Shown: positions 1-7,728 of the stretch, one piece after another | Layout: the number at the start of each line of letters is the position of its first letter | Numbering within the stretch: the first letter of the stretch is position 1 | NCBI GenBank assembly: GCA_946999785.1 | Contig: CAMQEO010000004.1 | Location: 1-38,214 of the forward strand | Direction: 5' to 3' | DNA: 38,214 nucleotides | Origin: an uncultured Atopobium sp. | Lineage (GTDB): Bacteria > Actinomycetota > Coriobacteriia > Coriobacteriales > Atopobiaceae | Notes under the pieces: model-generated | Told to the model about the DNA's origin: nothing | Database searches by the model: none | What the model saw: only the letters and a program-made list of their open reading frames with translations | Program-made: the position numbers and the translations under genes

Positions 1-247
1 GATTTTGTCAGATTTTCCATAGCCTTGTCAACCTTTTTATACATAACTTTTAATATGCTGATTATACAAGATAATTTCCATGTTGACTAGCCTTTAACAT
101 ATTCTATATTCGTTGTTTACCCGTCTATTTTTATTACGTTCCCATCAAGGCACCTCACGGTAAATACCCTTGTCTTCAGCTAACAGTTCCTACTGCCAAG
201 CCTGTAGCGGACTTCCACCGCCAAGTGATATTGCGTGCCGAGCACAC
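1..247 (-). mobile_element. Group II intron (IIC-like), 5' domain I, partial at left edge
   Basis: Read on the minus strand, the segment begins at 247 with GTGTGCTCGGCACGC, which fits the conserved GUGYG 5' end of group II introns. It continues with GGAAGTCC (216-209), GGCAG-AGGAACTGTTAGC (197-179) and ACAAGGGT (173-166), in the same order as domain I of bacterial group IIC introns such as the Oceanobacillus iheyensis intron, as I remember that sequence. The element would be a self-splicing ribozyme that moves by retrohoming with a reverse transcriptase/maturase. That ORF is expected in domain IV, beyond the left edge, so completeness and mobility cannot be judged. It begins 15 nt past the stem of a Rho-independent terminator on the same strand, the preferred target of group IIC introns. 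The family call rests on recalled motif similarity, not on a computed fold. Confidence 0.78.
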
Positions 248-254
248 TACAAAG

Positions 255-288
255 CAAAAAAAACGCGCTCGCAAGATACGAGCACGTT
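255..288 (-). terminator. Rho-independent terminator, group IIC intron target
   Basis: On the minus strand a 10-bp stem (288-279 with 271-262, loop 278-272) is followed by a run of eight T residues. One pair is G-U on the minus-strand RNA but C-A on the plus-strand RNA, so the hairpin is designed for minus transcription. It would end the transcript of the sorting-signal fragment at 334-483. Confidence 0.8.
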
Positions 289-333
289 TTGGTTAACAGA
301 CTAAAATCTGTCTTCTATGAAAGCATAACGGGT

Positions 334-483
334 TTATCTTTTGCTCATTTTGCGCGAAGCAAACGCACCAGCAATCGAGAACAAAGCTCCTAAGCCGCCT
401 AATACACCAGTAGCTGAACCTGCTAAGTCGGATGTCTTTGGAGTTTTTAGCTGGCTTGTCGAAGCTGCTTCTTGATTGTCTGA
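334..483 (-). pseudogene. Orphan C-terminal cell-wall sorting signal (surface-protein remnant)
   Basis: The minus-strand frame encodes about 49 residues ending in a sorting-signal layout: a TPKTSD motif resembling LPxTG-D, a hydrophobic stretch (LAGSATGVLGGLGALFSIAG), then the basic tail SRKMSKR and a stop at 334. Such tails direct sortase to link a secreted protein to peptidoglycan. The frame is closed by a TAG at 486-484, and no start codon, signal peptide or protein body lies upstream, where the DNA is AT-rich up to the mutY-like gene. I infer the 3' stump of a deleted surface-protein gene. The motif itself is degenerate: threonine for leucine and serine for glycine compared with LPxTG. 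A sequencing frameshift is unlikely because no other frame continues it. Confidence 0.7.
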
Positions 484-486
484 CTA

Positions 487-650
487 ATCGTATATTATTT
501 TCATTTTATCTTATATTTTTGCACTATATTATTATTTTATGCAGTTTTAGAAAATATATTTCTGTTACAATTCAGATACATTTCTGTAATATACGTAGCA
601 AATAGAAAGAAACCTTAAAATATTATTGCTTTTCTCGTGGCTAAATAGCC
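487..650. other. AT-rich spacer
   Basis: No gene, tRNA or convincing hairpin is visible. It separates the surface-protein stump from the stop codon of the MutY-like gene. Confidence 0.5.
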
Positions 651-1553
651 CTATGCAACTCGCCAAATATCACCCTGAGCCGTACAAAATCCTTGGTTAG
701 CAAGTTCTTCGAGTGTTTTTTGCACATACTCATACGAAACATCTTTGCGATTTGAACTGTTTTCTATTCTATTAAGCTCGCGGCACAATAATTCGGTGGT
801 ACACACATCTCCACTAACTTGATAAGCCAACAGCAGCCGCACAAGCTCCGCGCGTTTTTGGCGGTGGCTCCCCTCAAATTTAGATTGTTTAATATAGGTT
901 TTTGATTTTCTCGCAGGGTTAGCTTGTGTTTTCTTAAGATACGCGCCGTAATCAAGGAGCGCATAATACCACATGCGCGGACACATTTTCTCACGAGACT
1001 CCAATAAACCTGCTGTCGGACAGGTTTGTGCAATATAAGGAATCAACAGCTTATCATCAACCTGCTGGGCATCGCGAAAAAATTCATGCAAAAACACGCT
1101 TCTGACGTTAGTTTCAAGATACACAACATGCTGATTGTACGCAAACGCACAAATACCTGCCGCGGTAGCAGGCCCAATACCAGGTAGCGCCTGAAGGTCT
1201 TGTTGAGACCGAGACATGGTGCCTCCTTGCTCGGAAAGCATCTGTGCCGCGCGCAAAAGCGCTAATGCACGGCGGTTATATCCCATACCCTGCCACTCGT
1301 TCAAGACGTCAGAAACACTTGCTAACGCCAACACATCAACCGTAGGAAATTTTTTTATCCATGCACAAAATCGTTTTTCAACGCGCGCGGTTTGTGTTTG
1401 TTGAAGCATAACTTCAGAAATCCAAATTTTATAGGGATCAACCGTATTTCTCCATGCAAAATCACGATACAGCTCTTGACCTTGTTGAATAATTTTATTG
1501 CGAAACGCCTCGAGCTCACTACTTGATAGAGGAAAAGCAGGATTGTTTTTCAT
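651..1553 (-). CDS. MutY-like HhH-GPD DNA glycosylase without iron-sulfur cluster
   Basis: A base-excision-repair glycosylase of the endonuclease III/MutY superfamily, expected to act on mismatched or damaged bases such as adenine opposite 8-oxoguanine. Residues 46-54 (SEVMLQQTQ) carry the catalytic-type Glu47, and LPGIGPATAA (123-132) is the helix-hairpin-helix DNA-binding motif. Where MutY has the catalytic aspartate (LDGNV) this protein has LETNV, so Glu147 replaces Asp. The four cysteines that bind the 4Fe-4S cluster after the HhH-GPD domain are absent. The C-terminus (about 230-300) looks like a winged-helix module rather than the NUDIX-like 8-oxoG-recognition domain of classical MutY. 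Its ATG lies 6 bp after the stop of the HAD gene, so the two are probably co-transcribed. Substrate specificity is uncertain, so no symbol is given. Confidence 0.82.
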   Translation of the reverse strand: MKNNPAFPLSSSELEAFRNKIIQQGQELYRDFAWRNTVDPYKIWISEVMLQQTQTARVEKRFCAWIKKFPTVDVLALASVSDVLNEWQGMGYNRRALALLRAAQMLSEQGGTMSRSQQDLQALPGIGPATAAGICAFAYNQHVVYLETNVRSVFLHEFFRDAQQVDDKLLIPYIAQTCPTAGLLESREKMCPRMWYYALLDYGAYLKKTQANPARKSKTYIKQSKFEGSHRQKRAELVRLLLAYQVSGDVCTTELLCRELNRIENSSNRKDVSYEYVQKTLEELANQGFCTAQGDIWRVA

Positions 1554-1559
1554 ATAAGT

Positions 1560-2288
1560 CTATGCTCGTTTCCAATTTTCAATCTGCCACCTGTTGCGGC
1601 GAGCTTTATATTTAAGAACAACGCCTGGATTAATAGCAACGGGATGTACCGCCTTTTGCAGTAAAGCATCGTCAGTATGATGATCTCCATATGCAAAATC
1701 AATATACCACGCGTCCGCGCCAAACGTCTTTTGAGCCCATTTGGTAAGTTCTTGCTCTTTAGCCGCGCCTTCAACAACATCGCCATACACAAAACCCGTA
1801 TAACGTTGTTGTTCGTCGTAACACATATCTGTTGCTATGACATGATCAATGCCCAAATGGAGCGCCGCTTGTTCGGCAATTCCTTTAAATGTTGCCGAAA
1901 CAAGTACAATAATACATCCTTCACTTTGCTTTTGATGAACTTCTTGAATTCCACGAACTCGGTACCTAGGCATAATAATGCGCTCATGAAAATCTTTCAT
2001 AAGACGAGTTACTTCTTGTTTGGATTTTCCTGCTAATTTTTTAAAAAGAATTTCACGCGCTTGAGCTTGATTAAACGGCAAATGTAGAACATAGCGTGCC
2101 GCCCACCAGGTTAAGTGCAGCATGTCAACGCACGACAAAAGATGATGGCGAAACAGATACAGTGTAAAAAGTGTTCCCGACTGCCCGTTAATAAGTGTTC
2201 CATCAAAATCAAAAACAGCTAAAGGAGCTTTGTGTTCTAAGGAGTATGTTTGTTCTTGAACGCTCGTTGGTGTGCACTTCACTCTCAT
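1560..2288 (-). CDS. HAD-superfamily phosphatase, SerB-like (subfamily IB)
   Basis: A cytosolic HAD hydrolase of 242 residues, probably cleaving phosphate from a small metabolite; the substrate cannot be read from the sequence. Motif I is DFDGTL with the nucleophile aspartate near residue 28, motif II is the VLVSAT stretch, a lysine lies in the KEQEL region, and motif IV is DFAYGDHHTDD. The large cap inserted between motifs I and II and the Phe-rich LFTLYLFRHH region match the HAD-IB family, which includes phosphoserine phosphatase and related lipid phosphatases. The start is the ATG at 2288, preceded by AGGA about 10 nt away. It leads a two-gene operon with the MutY-like gene. Confidence 0.85.
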   Translation of the reverse strand: MRVKCTPTSVQEQTYSLEHKAPLAVFDFDGTLINGQSGTLFTLYLFRHHLLSCVDMLHLTWWAARYVLHLPFNQAQAREILFKKLAGKSKQEVTRLMKDFHERIIMPRYRVRGIQEVHQKQSEGCIIVLVSATFKGIAEQAALHLGIDHVIATDMCYDEQQRYTGFVYGDVVEGAAKEQELTKWAQKTFGADAWYIDFAYGDHHTDDALLQKAVHPVAINPGVVLKYKARRNRWQIENWKRA

Positions 2289-2368
2289 AAATCTATAATC
2301 CTATAAGCCCATCAATCACAAATTATAACGTATTGTTTTTCTGTATTCATATATTTTTGTACAAATAA

Positions 2369-2396
2369 AAAAGCTCAGGAAGAATCCTGAGCTTTT
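2369..2396 (-). terminator. Bidirectional-looking terminator after tRNA-Asp
   Basis: A perfect 12-bp stem (2369-2380 with 2385-2396) with an AGAA loop and T-runs on both sides. On the minus strand it lies 10 nt past the CCA of tRNA-Asp. Confidence 0.85.
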
Positions 2397-2406
2397 TATA
2401 TCCAAA

Positions 2407-2483
<77 letters not shown>

Positions 2484-2502
2484 GTGCGTTATCGCAAAAG
2501 TT

Positions 2503-2532
2503 ATAATACACAATCTTGCCCTGTTTTGTCTA
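2503..2532 (-). promoter_or_regulatory. Sigma70-type promoter of tRNA-Asp
   Basis: The -35 box is TAGACA (2532-2527) and the -10 box is TATTAT (2508-2503), with an 18-nt spacer. The predicted transcription start falls about 12 nt before the tRNA 5' end. Confidence 0.6.
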
Positions 2533-2665
2533 GTCTTTTTTTTAAAATTGTGAGTTATTTATAAAGACTTTCATCTACTCTCAACAAAACACAAGGTAGG
2601 AGCACTACCAATATTCGATCTTTGTATGGAAAAAGTGCTCGTTTCACAAATTAACTGCAACGCAT

Positions 2666-3445
2666 TTATACAAGCGAAATAGATGTTTCTTTATGATTTA
2701 CATCGGTAACCACCAAATGTGGGTCACGAAGCTCGGCTTTTACCAATTTGCCCGTACCAACAATAGGAGCTCCTTGAGCGTCAACCACAGGAGAAGGGAC
2801 GCTTTCGGGGCTAAACGTATATGCAAGCACGTCCCACGTTCCGTCTGAAAGATTTTCTGGTATAAGCAATGCGCCATTATATAAAATCAGCTGAATAGGC
2901 GTGCCTTTTATCTGCGCAAGCTCACTTACATCGTCTTGAGATGAGTTAGTAGCCTTTGCCGAAAGCACATGGCTTCCATCGTCTTTTTCCTGAATATAGT
3001 ATTTCATGCCTCGATATTCAATAGCAACCTCAGGAGCAACTTGTTGTTGGGGCATATCGGTCTCCGCTTGCGGAGTTGCTGGTTTTTCGATAAATGGCTT
3101 CATAATAAAATATGCGCCTATAAACACAGCTATAAGCACAACCAAACATATAACAATTTTTTTCACGTTATTCCCCGAAAGCGTTTGTTGTGTATATGCT
3201 TTATGATGCAAGATTTGTTGATGAGATCTTTCACGAGCGCGGATGACGCGCTTATCTGCAGAAAGGCTTTCTATGGTATTACGTGTCTCAACTGCTGCGC
3301 CACAGCCTTTCGCTACATGCGAAAACGCGCTTTGTGCTGCATGACGGTGCGTGTTGGTAGAGTGGTTCAAAGTCCTAGACGGCTGATTGTTTGATATAGT
3401 GTGACGCCCGTGTGATGGCTTTGGTCTTGTAGAAAAACTATTCAC
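2666..3445 (-). CDS. Single-pass membrane protein of unknown function
   Basis: I do not recognise a family. The 259-residue product has a basic, Ser/Thr/His-rich N-terminal region (1-95), one hydrophobic helix (about 96-115), then a roughly 140-residue globular part containing EYRGMKYYIQEKDDG. Positive residues before the helix suggest an inside N-terminus and an extracellular C-terminal domain. The start is a GTG at 3445 behind GGAAGAGG with 4 nt spacing. It lies about 100 bp downstream of recR on the same strand, so it may belong to the dnaX-ybaB-recR transcript, but a separate promoter cannot be excluded. No signal cleavage site or sorting motif is visible. Confidence 0.72.
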   Translation of the reverse strand: MNSFSTRPKPSHGRHTISNNQPSRTLNHSTNTHRHAAQSAFSHVAKGCGAAVETRNTIESLSADKRVIRARERSHQQILHHKAYTQQTLSGNNVKKIVICLVVLIAVFIGAYFIMKPFIEKPATPQAETDMPQQQVAPEVAIEYRGMKYYIQEKDDGSHVLSAKATNSSQDDVSELAQIKGTPIQLILYNGALLIPENLSDGTWDVLAYTFSPESVPSPVVDAQGAPIVGTGKLVKAELRDPHLVVTDVNHKETSISLV

Positions 3446-3545
3446 AATTCCTCTTCCTTAGTTGCATAACGCTCAAATTCTTTTACACCAGCATATTTCA
3501 AATTCTTACTAACCTTACGTTGCAAGTAAGCATATGAGCATAAAA

Positions 3546-4148
3546 CTACATTTCGTGGCGCGCTTCAATAGCTCGTCCAAGCGTTACTTCATCCACGTAT
3601 TCAAGATCTCCCCCAACAGGAAGACCACTTGCCAAACGCGTGGTTTGAATGCCTAAAGCCTTAATGGTGCGCGCCAAATAGGTAGCTGTAGTTTCACCTT
3701 CAACCGTTGGATTCATCGCCAAAATAACTTCTTTGATTTCATCACGAGCAAGACGCGCCAAAAGCTCTTTTACATGCAGCTGCTCGGGTCCTATTTTATC
3801 CATAGGAGAAATGACACCTCCAAGGACATGATATAATCCGTGGTAAACGCCCGTTTTTTCGATAGAAGCTATATCACGAGGCTCGCAAACAACACAGACT
3901 TTTGAAGCATCGCGTGAAGAATCATTGCATAAAGCACAAACATCATCGGTGGCATACGCAAAACAAACAGGACAAAAATGAACATGCTCTTTAAGGTTTA
4001 GGATTGCTCTACTCAACCTGCGCGCAGTTTCATCATCTGCTTCCATCAGAAAATATGCTATGCGCTGAGCTGACTTTGGTCCAATTCCTGGCAGGCGTCC
4101 AAATTCGTCCAATACAAATTGTAATGCTTGATTAGGTGCTTGTTCCAT
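3546..4148 (-). CDS. recR: Recombination protein RecR
   Basis: RecR, in the RecFOR pathway, helps load RecA on single-stranded gaps and is a cytosolic DNA clamp. The 200-residue length is typical. The N-terminal helix-hairpin-helix appears as RLPGIGPKSAQR (18-29), the four-cysteine zinc finger as Cys59, Cys62, Cys71 and Cys74, and the Toprim region and the C-terminal TRLASGLPVGGDLEY Walker-B-like segment follow. It begins 7 bp after the stop of ybaB, a tight coupling that matches the widespread dnaX-ybaB-recR operon. Its ribosome binding site (AGGT) partly overlaps the end of ybaB, suggesting translational coupling. Confidence 0.97.
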   Translation of the reverse strand: MEQAPNQALQFVLDEFGRLPGIGPKSAQRIAYFLMEADDETARRLSRAILNLKEHVHFCPVCFAYATDDVCALCNDSSRDASKVCVVCEPRDIASIEKTGVYHGLYHVLGGVISPMDKIGPEQLHVKELLARLARDEIKEVILAMNPTVEGETTATYLARTIKALGIQTTRLASGLPVGGDLEYVDEVTLGRAIEARHEM

Positions 4149-4155
4149 AACTTAC

Positions 4156-4464
4156 CTAAAACAGCCCAGGAATGTTCATACCGCCAGTTACTGCGCCCAT
4201 TTGTTGATTTGCTGCGGCAGAAGCGCTTGCCAAACAATCATTTACGGCAGCCAAAATACTATCTTGTAAAAGTTCAACATCATCGGGATGCAATGCTTCT
4301 GGATCAAGTGTAATTGAGGTGATTTTCCCATCTGCAGTTCCCTCAACTTTGACCATACCTCCACCAGTTGATGAACTAACCGTTATGTCCTTAAGCTTTG
4401 CTTGAGCGTCGGCAAGTCTGCGTTGCATAACTTGCGCCTGTTTCATCATTTGTTGCATGTTCAT
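4156..4464 (-). CDS. ybaB: YbaB/EbfC family nucleoid-associated protein
   Basis: A small DNA-binding protein of 102 residues that forms dimers and coats the nucleoid; in many bacteria it is encoded between dnaX and recR, as here. It begins MNMQQMMKQAQVMQRR, the usual Met/Gln-rich amphipathic helix, followed by the VEGTADGKITSITLDP core. The start at 4464 was chosen over an upstream in-frame ATG because AAAGGAG stands 5 nt before it and the family normally starts here. The spacing to dnaX is 62 bp and to recR 7 bp. Confidence 0.95.
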   Translation of the reverse strand: MNMQQMMKQAQVMQRRLADAQAKLKDITVSSSTGGGMVKVEGTADGKITSITLDPEALHPDDVELLQDSILAAVNDCLASASAAANQQMGAVTGGMNIPGLF

Positions 4465-4526
4465 AAAGACTCCTTTGTGTGTAGTACTAAGGCACACAGC
4501 GTGGTGCGTAATTCTATTATATGGTG

Positions 4527-6755
4527 TTATTCCAAAGTTTCCCTACTCTCCATACGAGGTTTTACTCCTTCTCCAAATGCCTCGGTAAGCATGTCAAGAA
4601 TTTTTTGTGTTTGAGCACGAGTTGCCTTACGTGGAATTGTTTGTTGCGGGTCTTGTTCTTGGCTGGAAGAGGCTGGAGAAGAAGATGGTACGGTCTCAGG
4701 TGTTGCTGTTTTTTCGTGAGCACGAGCGGACGCGGCAGCATTTGAAACACTTTGCACCGAAGGTGTCGCGTTTTGAGGTGCTGCGGACTGCTTGGGCTGG
4801 GACGTAGGCGTAGAGACACTTTTAGGCTGTGGCGCAGGGGTTGGCGTGGCACTTGGAACAGGCGCAGGCGCAGCGGCAGGAGCTGGCACAGGTGCTGGAG
4901 CTGGCATAGCTACAGGAGGCGTTGACACAGGTGTTGGAGCAGATATAGAAACAGACGATGTGGACGGTGCTGGTGCAGCAAGTGGTTTGGCGGCTGGTAT
5001 TTGAACCGCGTGCGCGCGCGCAATATTTGTCTGCTGTAAACTACTTTCTGCATATACCAACTTACGATTACCAAAAATCGGAGCAACACATGATTGAACC
5101 AAGGCAGAAATGCTGGGCTCTGCAAGCATTTTGGTTGCAAACGAAGATCCAATCGGCAATTCAATAACTAAACGAGTTCCATCGTCTGAGCGAATTTCGG
5201 CATTAGTAAGCAGTGAACCACGAGAAGGATTAACTTCCATAAGCTTATCAACAACTTGTTTCCACATACGCTGAAGTTGACTTTTATCAGCAGTCCCTTG
5301 CGACAAAGGTGCAGCTGTGGCTTGAGAAGGTTGTTGCGTAGGTCGAGATGTGTGAGCCTGAATTGGCGGTTGCGCAGGTTGCTGTGGCATTTGCTGTGCC
5401 TGTTGTTGTATAGACTGCTGTGCATGTTGTTGCATAGGCTGTTGGACGCGTTGGTGCGCAGTCTGTTGTAAAGGTTGATATCTAGATTGTTGCACAGAAG
5501 TATTCGACGCTGACTGTACGTGCGCTGTGTGCTGGACAGGTCCATGAGCTGCAGACAAACCACTTTGCTGTGGACTCCCCGATGTAAGTTGTGCAAGTTG
5601 CGTCTCAACTGCTTCCAATCGCTTTATAAGCGCGGGCGATGAATTTGTTACAACGGGATGTATCATACGACAGCTATAGAGTTCAAATGTTAACCGCGGA
5701 TTTGCTGCCGTTTTAATATGCGAAATCATATCAACTCCTACGTTAAGCACGTAAGCTATGTGACGCACATTCTTAAACGCCTGCGCGTCTGCCTCACGCT
5801 GTGATGTTGCAACACCACAGGTAAACAGCTCCGCATAATCGTCTAAAGTGAGATGTTGCTCCATTAAAGTTTTTGCCAAATACACATCGCGCAGATATTC
5901 AGCAAGCTCACAAGCGGTTTGAACAATACTTTTTCCCTGTTCGCACAACGCAGCAATTTCTTCAAACAAACGTTTGGTATCACGAAGCGCCAAACTTTGC
6001 ACCAATGCGTTAAGGTTTGTCTGCGAAGTGGCACCCAGCATATCTTCTACCAAACGCTTACTAATAATGCCTTTGCCAAACACAGAAATCTGCTCAAGTG
6101 AAGAAAGTGCGTCACGCATACCACCTTGAGCATGCTCAACTATGAGTTTAAGAGCTTCATCATCGGCAGAAAAATGCTCAAGTTCACAAACTTTTTGCAA
6201 ATGTGCAAACATCTCGTCGCTTTTAATACGATGAAAATCAAAACGCATAACACGACTTAAAATGGTTGCCAAAATTTTATGAGGCTCTGTGGTACACAAG
6301 ATAAAAACAACATGAGAAGGCGGTTCTTCAAGCGTTTTAAGCAGCGCATTAAACGCGGATGCCGTAAGCATGTGGACTTCGTCAATAATATATATCTTAT
6401 ATGCACCTTTAAGCGGGGCATAATTAACGCGATCGATAATCTCTTCTCGCACATTGTCTACGCCCGTACGAGAAGCAGCATCAAGCTCAAAGACATCGGG
6501 ATGGATACCCTGTGCTATATTTTTACAAGTTTCGCACGCGCCACAAGGCAAACCGTTTTGAGGAGAGGTACACAACAAGGCTTTGGCAAACAGACGAGCC
6601 ATCGTAGTTTTACCCGTACCGCGCGGTCCGCAAAAAAGATACGCGTGTCCAATTTTGTGTTCAAGAACAGCATTTTGTAGCGTTGAAACCACATGAGTTT
6701 GTCCGACAACATCTTGAAATATCGCAGGACGATACTTAGTATAAAGCGACTCCAT
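4527..6755 (-). CDS. dnaX: DNA polymerase III gamma/tau subunit
   Basis: The clamp-loader ATPase of the replisome. The 742-residue protein has Walker A GPRGTGKT (43-50), the DnaX zinc motif with Cys62, Cys71, Cys74 and Cys77, Walker B/DEVH at about 125-128, and the sensor and lid regions up to about residue 370. After that comes an unusually long low-complexity linker: a Gln-rich stretch, then an Ala/Pro/Ser/Val-rich stretch, ending in a short lysine-poor tail. The linker splits around a conserved domain (LQRMWKQVVDKLMEV) like the tau domain III. The ATG at 6755 was preferred to an in-frame start 16 codons upstream because GGAGG sits 6 nt before it and MESLYTKYRP is the usual N-terminus. I see no slippery heptamer for a programmed gamma frameshift. 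Confidence 0.97.
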   Translation of the reverse strand: MESLYTKYRPAIFQDVVGQTHVVSTLQNAVLEHKIGHAYLFCGPRGTGKTTMARLFAKALLCTSPQNGLPCGACETCKNIAQGIHPDVFELDAASRTGVDNVREEIIDRVNYAPLKGAYKIYIIDEVHMLTASAFNALLKTLEEPPSHVVFILCTTEPHKILATILSRVMRFDFHRIKSDEMFAHLQKVCELEHFSADDEALKLIVEHAQGGMRDALSSLEQISVFGKGIISKRLVEDMLGATSQTNLNALVQSLALRDTKRLFEEIAALCEQGKSIVQTACELAEYLRDVYLAKTLMEQHLTLDDYAELFTCGVATSQREADAQAFKNVRHIAYVLNVGVDMISHIKTAANPRLTFELYSCRMIHPVVTNSSPALIKRLEAVETQLAQLTSGSPQQSGLSAAHGPVQHTAHVQSASNTSVQQSRYQPLQQTAHQRVQQPMQQHAQQSIQQQAQQMPQQPAQPPIQAHTSRPTQQPSQATAAPLSQGTADKSQLQRMWKQVVDKLMEVNPSRGSLLTNAEIRSDDGTRLVIELPIGSSFATKMLAEPSISALVQSCVAPIFGNRKLVYAESSLQQTNIARAHAVQIPAAKPLAAPAPSTSSVSISAPTPVSTPPVAMPAPAPVPAPAAAPAPVPSATPTPAPQPKSVSTPTSQPKQSAAPQNATPSVQSVSNAAASARAHEKTATPETVPSSSPASSSQEQDPQQTIPRKATRAQTQKILDMLTEAFGEGVKPRMESRETLE

Positions 6756-6863
6756 ACAACCTCCAATATGCCGGCAAACCCTCAAAGAGAGAAGCGAAAG
6801 CAAAACTATAAGCTTCTTGCAAATACGCGTAAAACAATACCGCTCTTGTACTTAAAATATGTA

Positions 6864-7502
6864 CTACTTAGTAAGTTTAGACCTGATGAAACCTGCAACA
6901 AGAGGTATGGCTGAAATAACAATAATACCTACAACTACCAATTCAAAATGCTTTTGTACCTCGGGGATTGCGCCAAAAAAGTATCCAAGAGCTACAAACA
7001 GCGTTGACCAAACAACACCACCTAAAATGTTGTACAGTACAAAATTGTGCCAATGCATATTTCCAACGCCTGCTATAAAAGGCACAAATGTTCGGATAAA
7101 TGGGAAAAACCGTCCAAGAAATATAGCAAGCTTTCCCCATTTATTGAGAAAAGCCTCGGCTTTTGCAATGTGCTCAGGTGTCATGGCTTTAACTTTACCC
7201 GAAGCTATGATTTTTTGTCCAAAATAATGACCAATTACAAAATTGCACTGATCACCCAAAATTGCCGCCGCCCACGCAACAACAAGCAAATGTACTATAT
7301 CAAAACCACCGTTATGAGCAAAAAATCCCGAAACAAACAAGAGTGAATCTCCTGGTAAAAAAGGGAAAAACACAACACCAGTTTCGATAAAAATAATAAC
7401 AAATACCAGACCGTAAGCCGCCACAGGTCCCGACGCTATAGCTGATGCTATAGCAACACGAGGGTCTCGAATAAGTTCAAGAAGCTCAGAAAAAATATTC
7501 AT
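6864..7502 (-). CDS. DedA family membrane protein
   Basis: A 212-residue polytopic inner-membrane protein of the DedA/SNARE-associated (VTT) family, whose members act in lipid flipping and membrane homeostasis. Visible hallmarks are the FFPFLPGDSLLFVSG segment, the GDQCNFVIGHYFGQ region, the FLGRFFPFIRTFVPFIAG signature with its arginine pair, and hydrophobic helices throughout. The ATG at 7502 was chosen because an upstream in-frame start lies inside the SRP RNA gene. The ribosome binding site is weak. The gene lies 29 bp downstream of the SRP RNA on the same strand and may be read from its promoter. Confidence 0.92.
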   Translation of the reverse strand: MNIFSELLELIRDPRVAIASAIASGPVAAYGLVFVIIFIETGVVFFPFLPGDSLLFVSGFFAHNGGFDIVHLLVVAWAAAILGDQCNFVIGHYFGQKIIASGKVKAMTPEHIAKAEAFLNKWGKLAIFLGRFFPFIRTFVPFIAGVGNMHWHNFVLYNILGGVVWSTLFVALGYFFGAIPEVQKHFELVVVGIIVISAIPLVAGFIRSKLTK

Positions 7503-7531
7503 ACGATTATCCAATAATTGACAATACAAAC

Positions 7532-7640
7532 AAGCGTGCCTGTTGGGTACGGACACCCACTAGAGGCATCTTATGGCTGCTGTCTTCCGACCCTGACCAG
7601 GTTCGAAACATAGTGTCGCCCGAACCCAACAGACACGCTT
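7532..7640 (-). ncRNA. ffs: Signal recognition particle RNA (small bacterial 4.5S type)
   Basis: The RNA scaffold of SRP, which with Ffh targets nascent membrane proteins to the translocon. On the minus strand the conserved domain IV core reads CCTGGTCAGG, then GTCGGAAG, then AGCAGCC, matching the SRP tetraloop hairpin and its asymmetric loop. The two ends pair: 7640-7625 with 7547-7532. The length of about 109 nt fits the short 4.5S form. It lies between pgi and the dedA gene, a little upstream of dnaX, and SRP RNA near dnaX is common in Gram-positive bacteria. Exact ends are estimated from the stem and may differ by a few bases. Confidence 0.93.
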
Positions 7641-7664
7641 ATGTGGTATTCACTGTATCATGTT

Positions 7665-7680
7665 TTGGATAGTTATCCAA
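7665..7680. repeat. Perfect inverted repeat upstream of the SRP RNA gene
   Basis: TTGGATAGTTATCCAA is a 7-bp inverted repeat with a 2-bp centre, placed 25-40 bp upstream of the SRP RNA 5' end, where a promoter would lie. It could be an operator. No regulator is identifiable. Confidence 0.4.
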
Positions 7681-7687
7681 GACTCAA

Positions 7688-7728
7688 GCTGTGCTCATCA
7701 CATGTTATGCGCACATGACAAGCACAGC
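7688..7728 (-). terminator. Long hairpin after pgi, lacking a U-tract
   Basis: On the minus-strand RNA about 17 bp pair, including several G-U pairs, between 7728-7712 and 7704-7688 around a 7-nt loop. It starts 15 nt after the pgi stop codon. The wobble pattern shows that it is meant for the minus strand. No T-run follows, so it may be a weak terminator or an mRNA 3'-end stabiliser. Confidence 0.5.

Noticed and set aside
4690..4720. A6 run in dnaX as a programmed-frameshift site
   Set aside because: The heptamer is not in the zero frame needed for an X-XXY-YYZ slip, so gamma production by frameshift is not supported.
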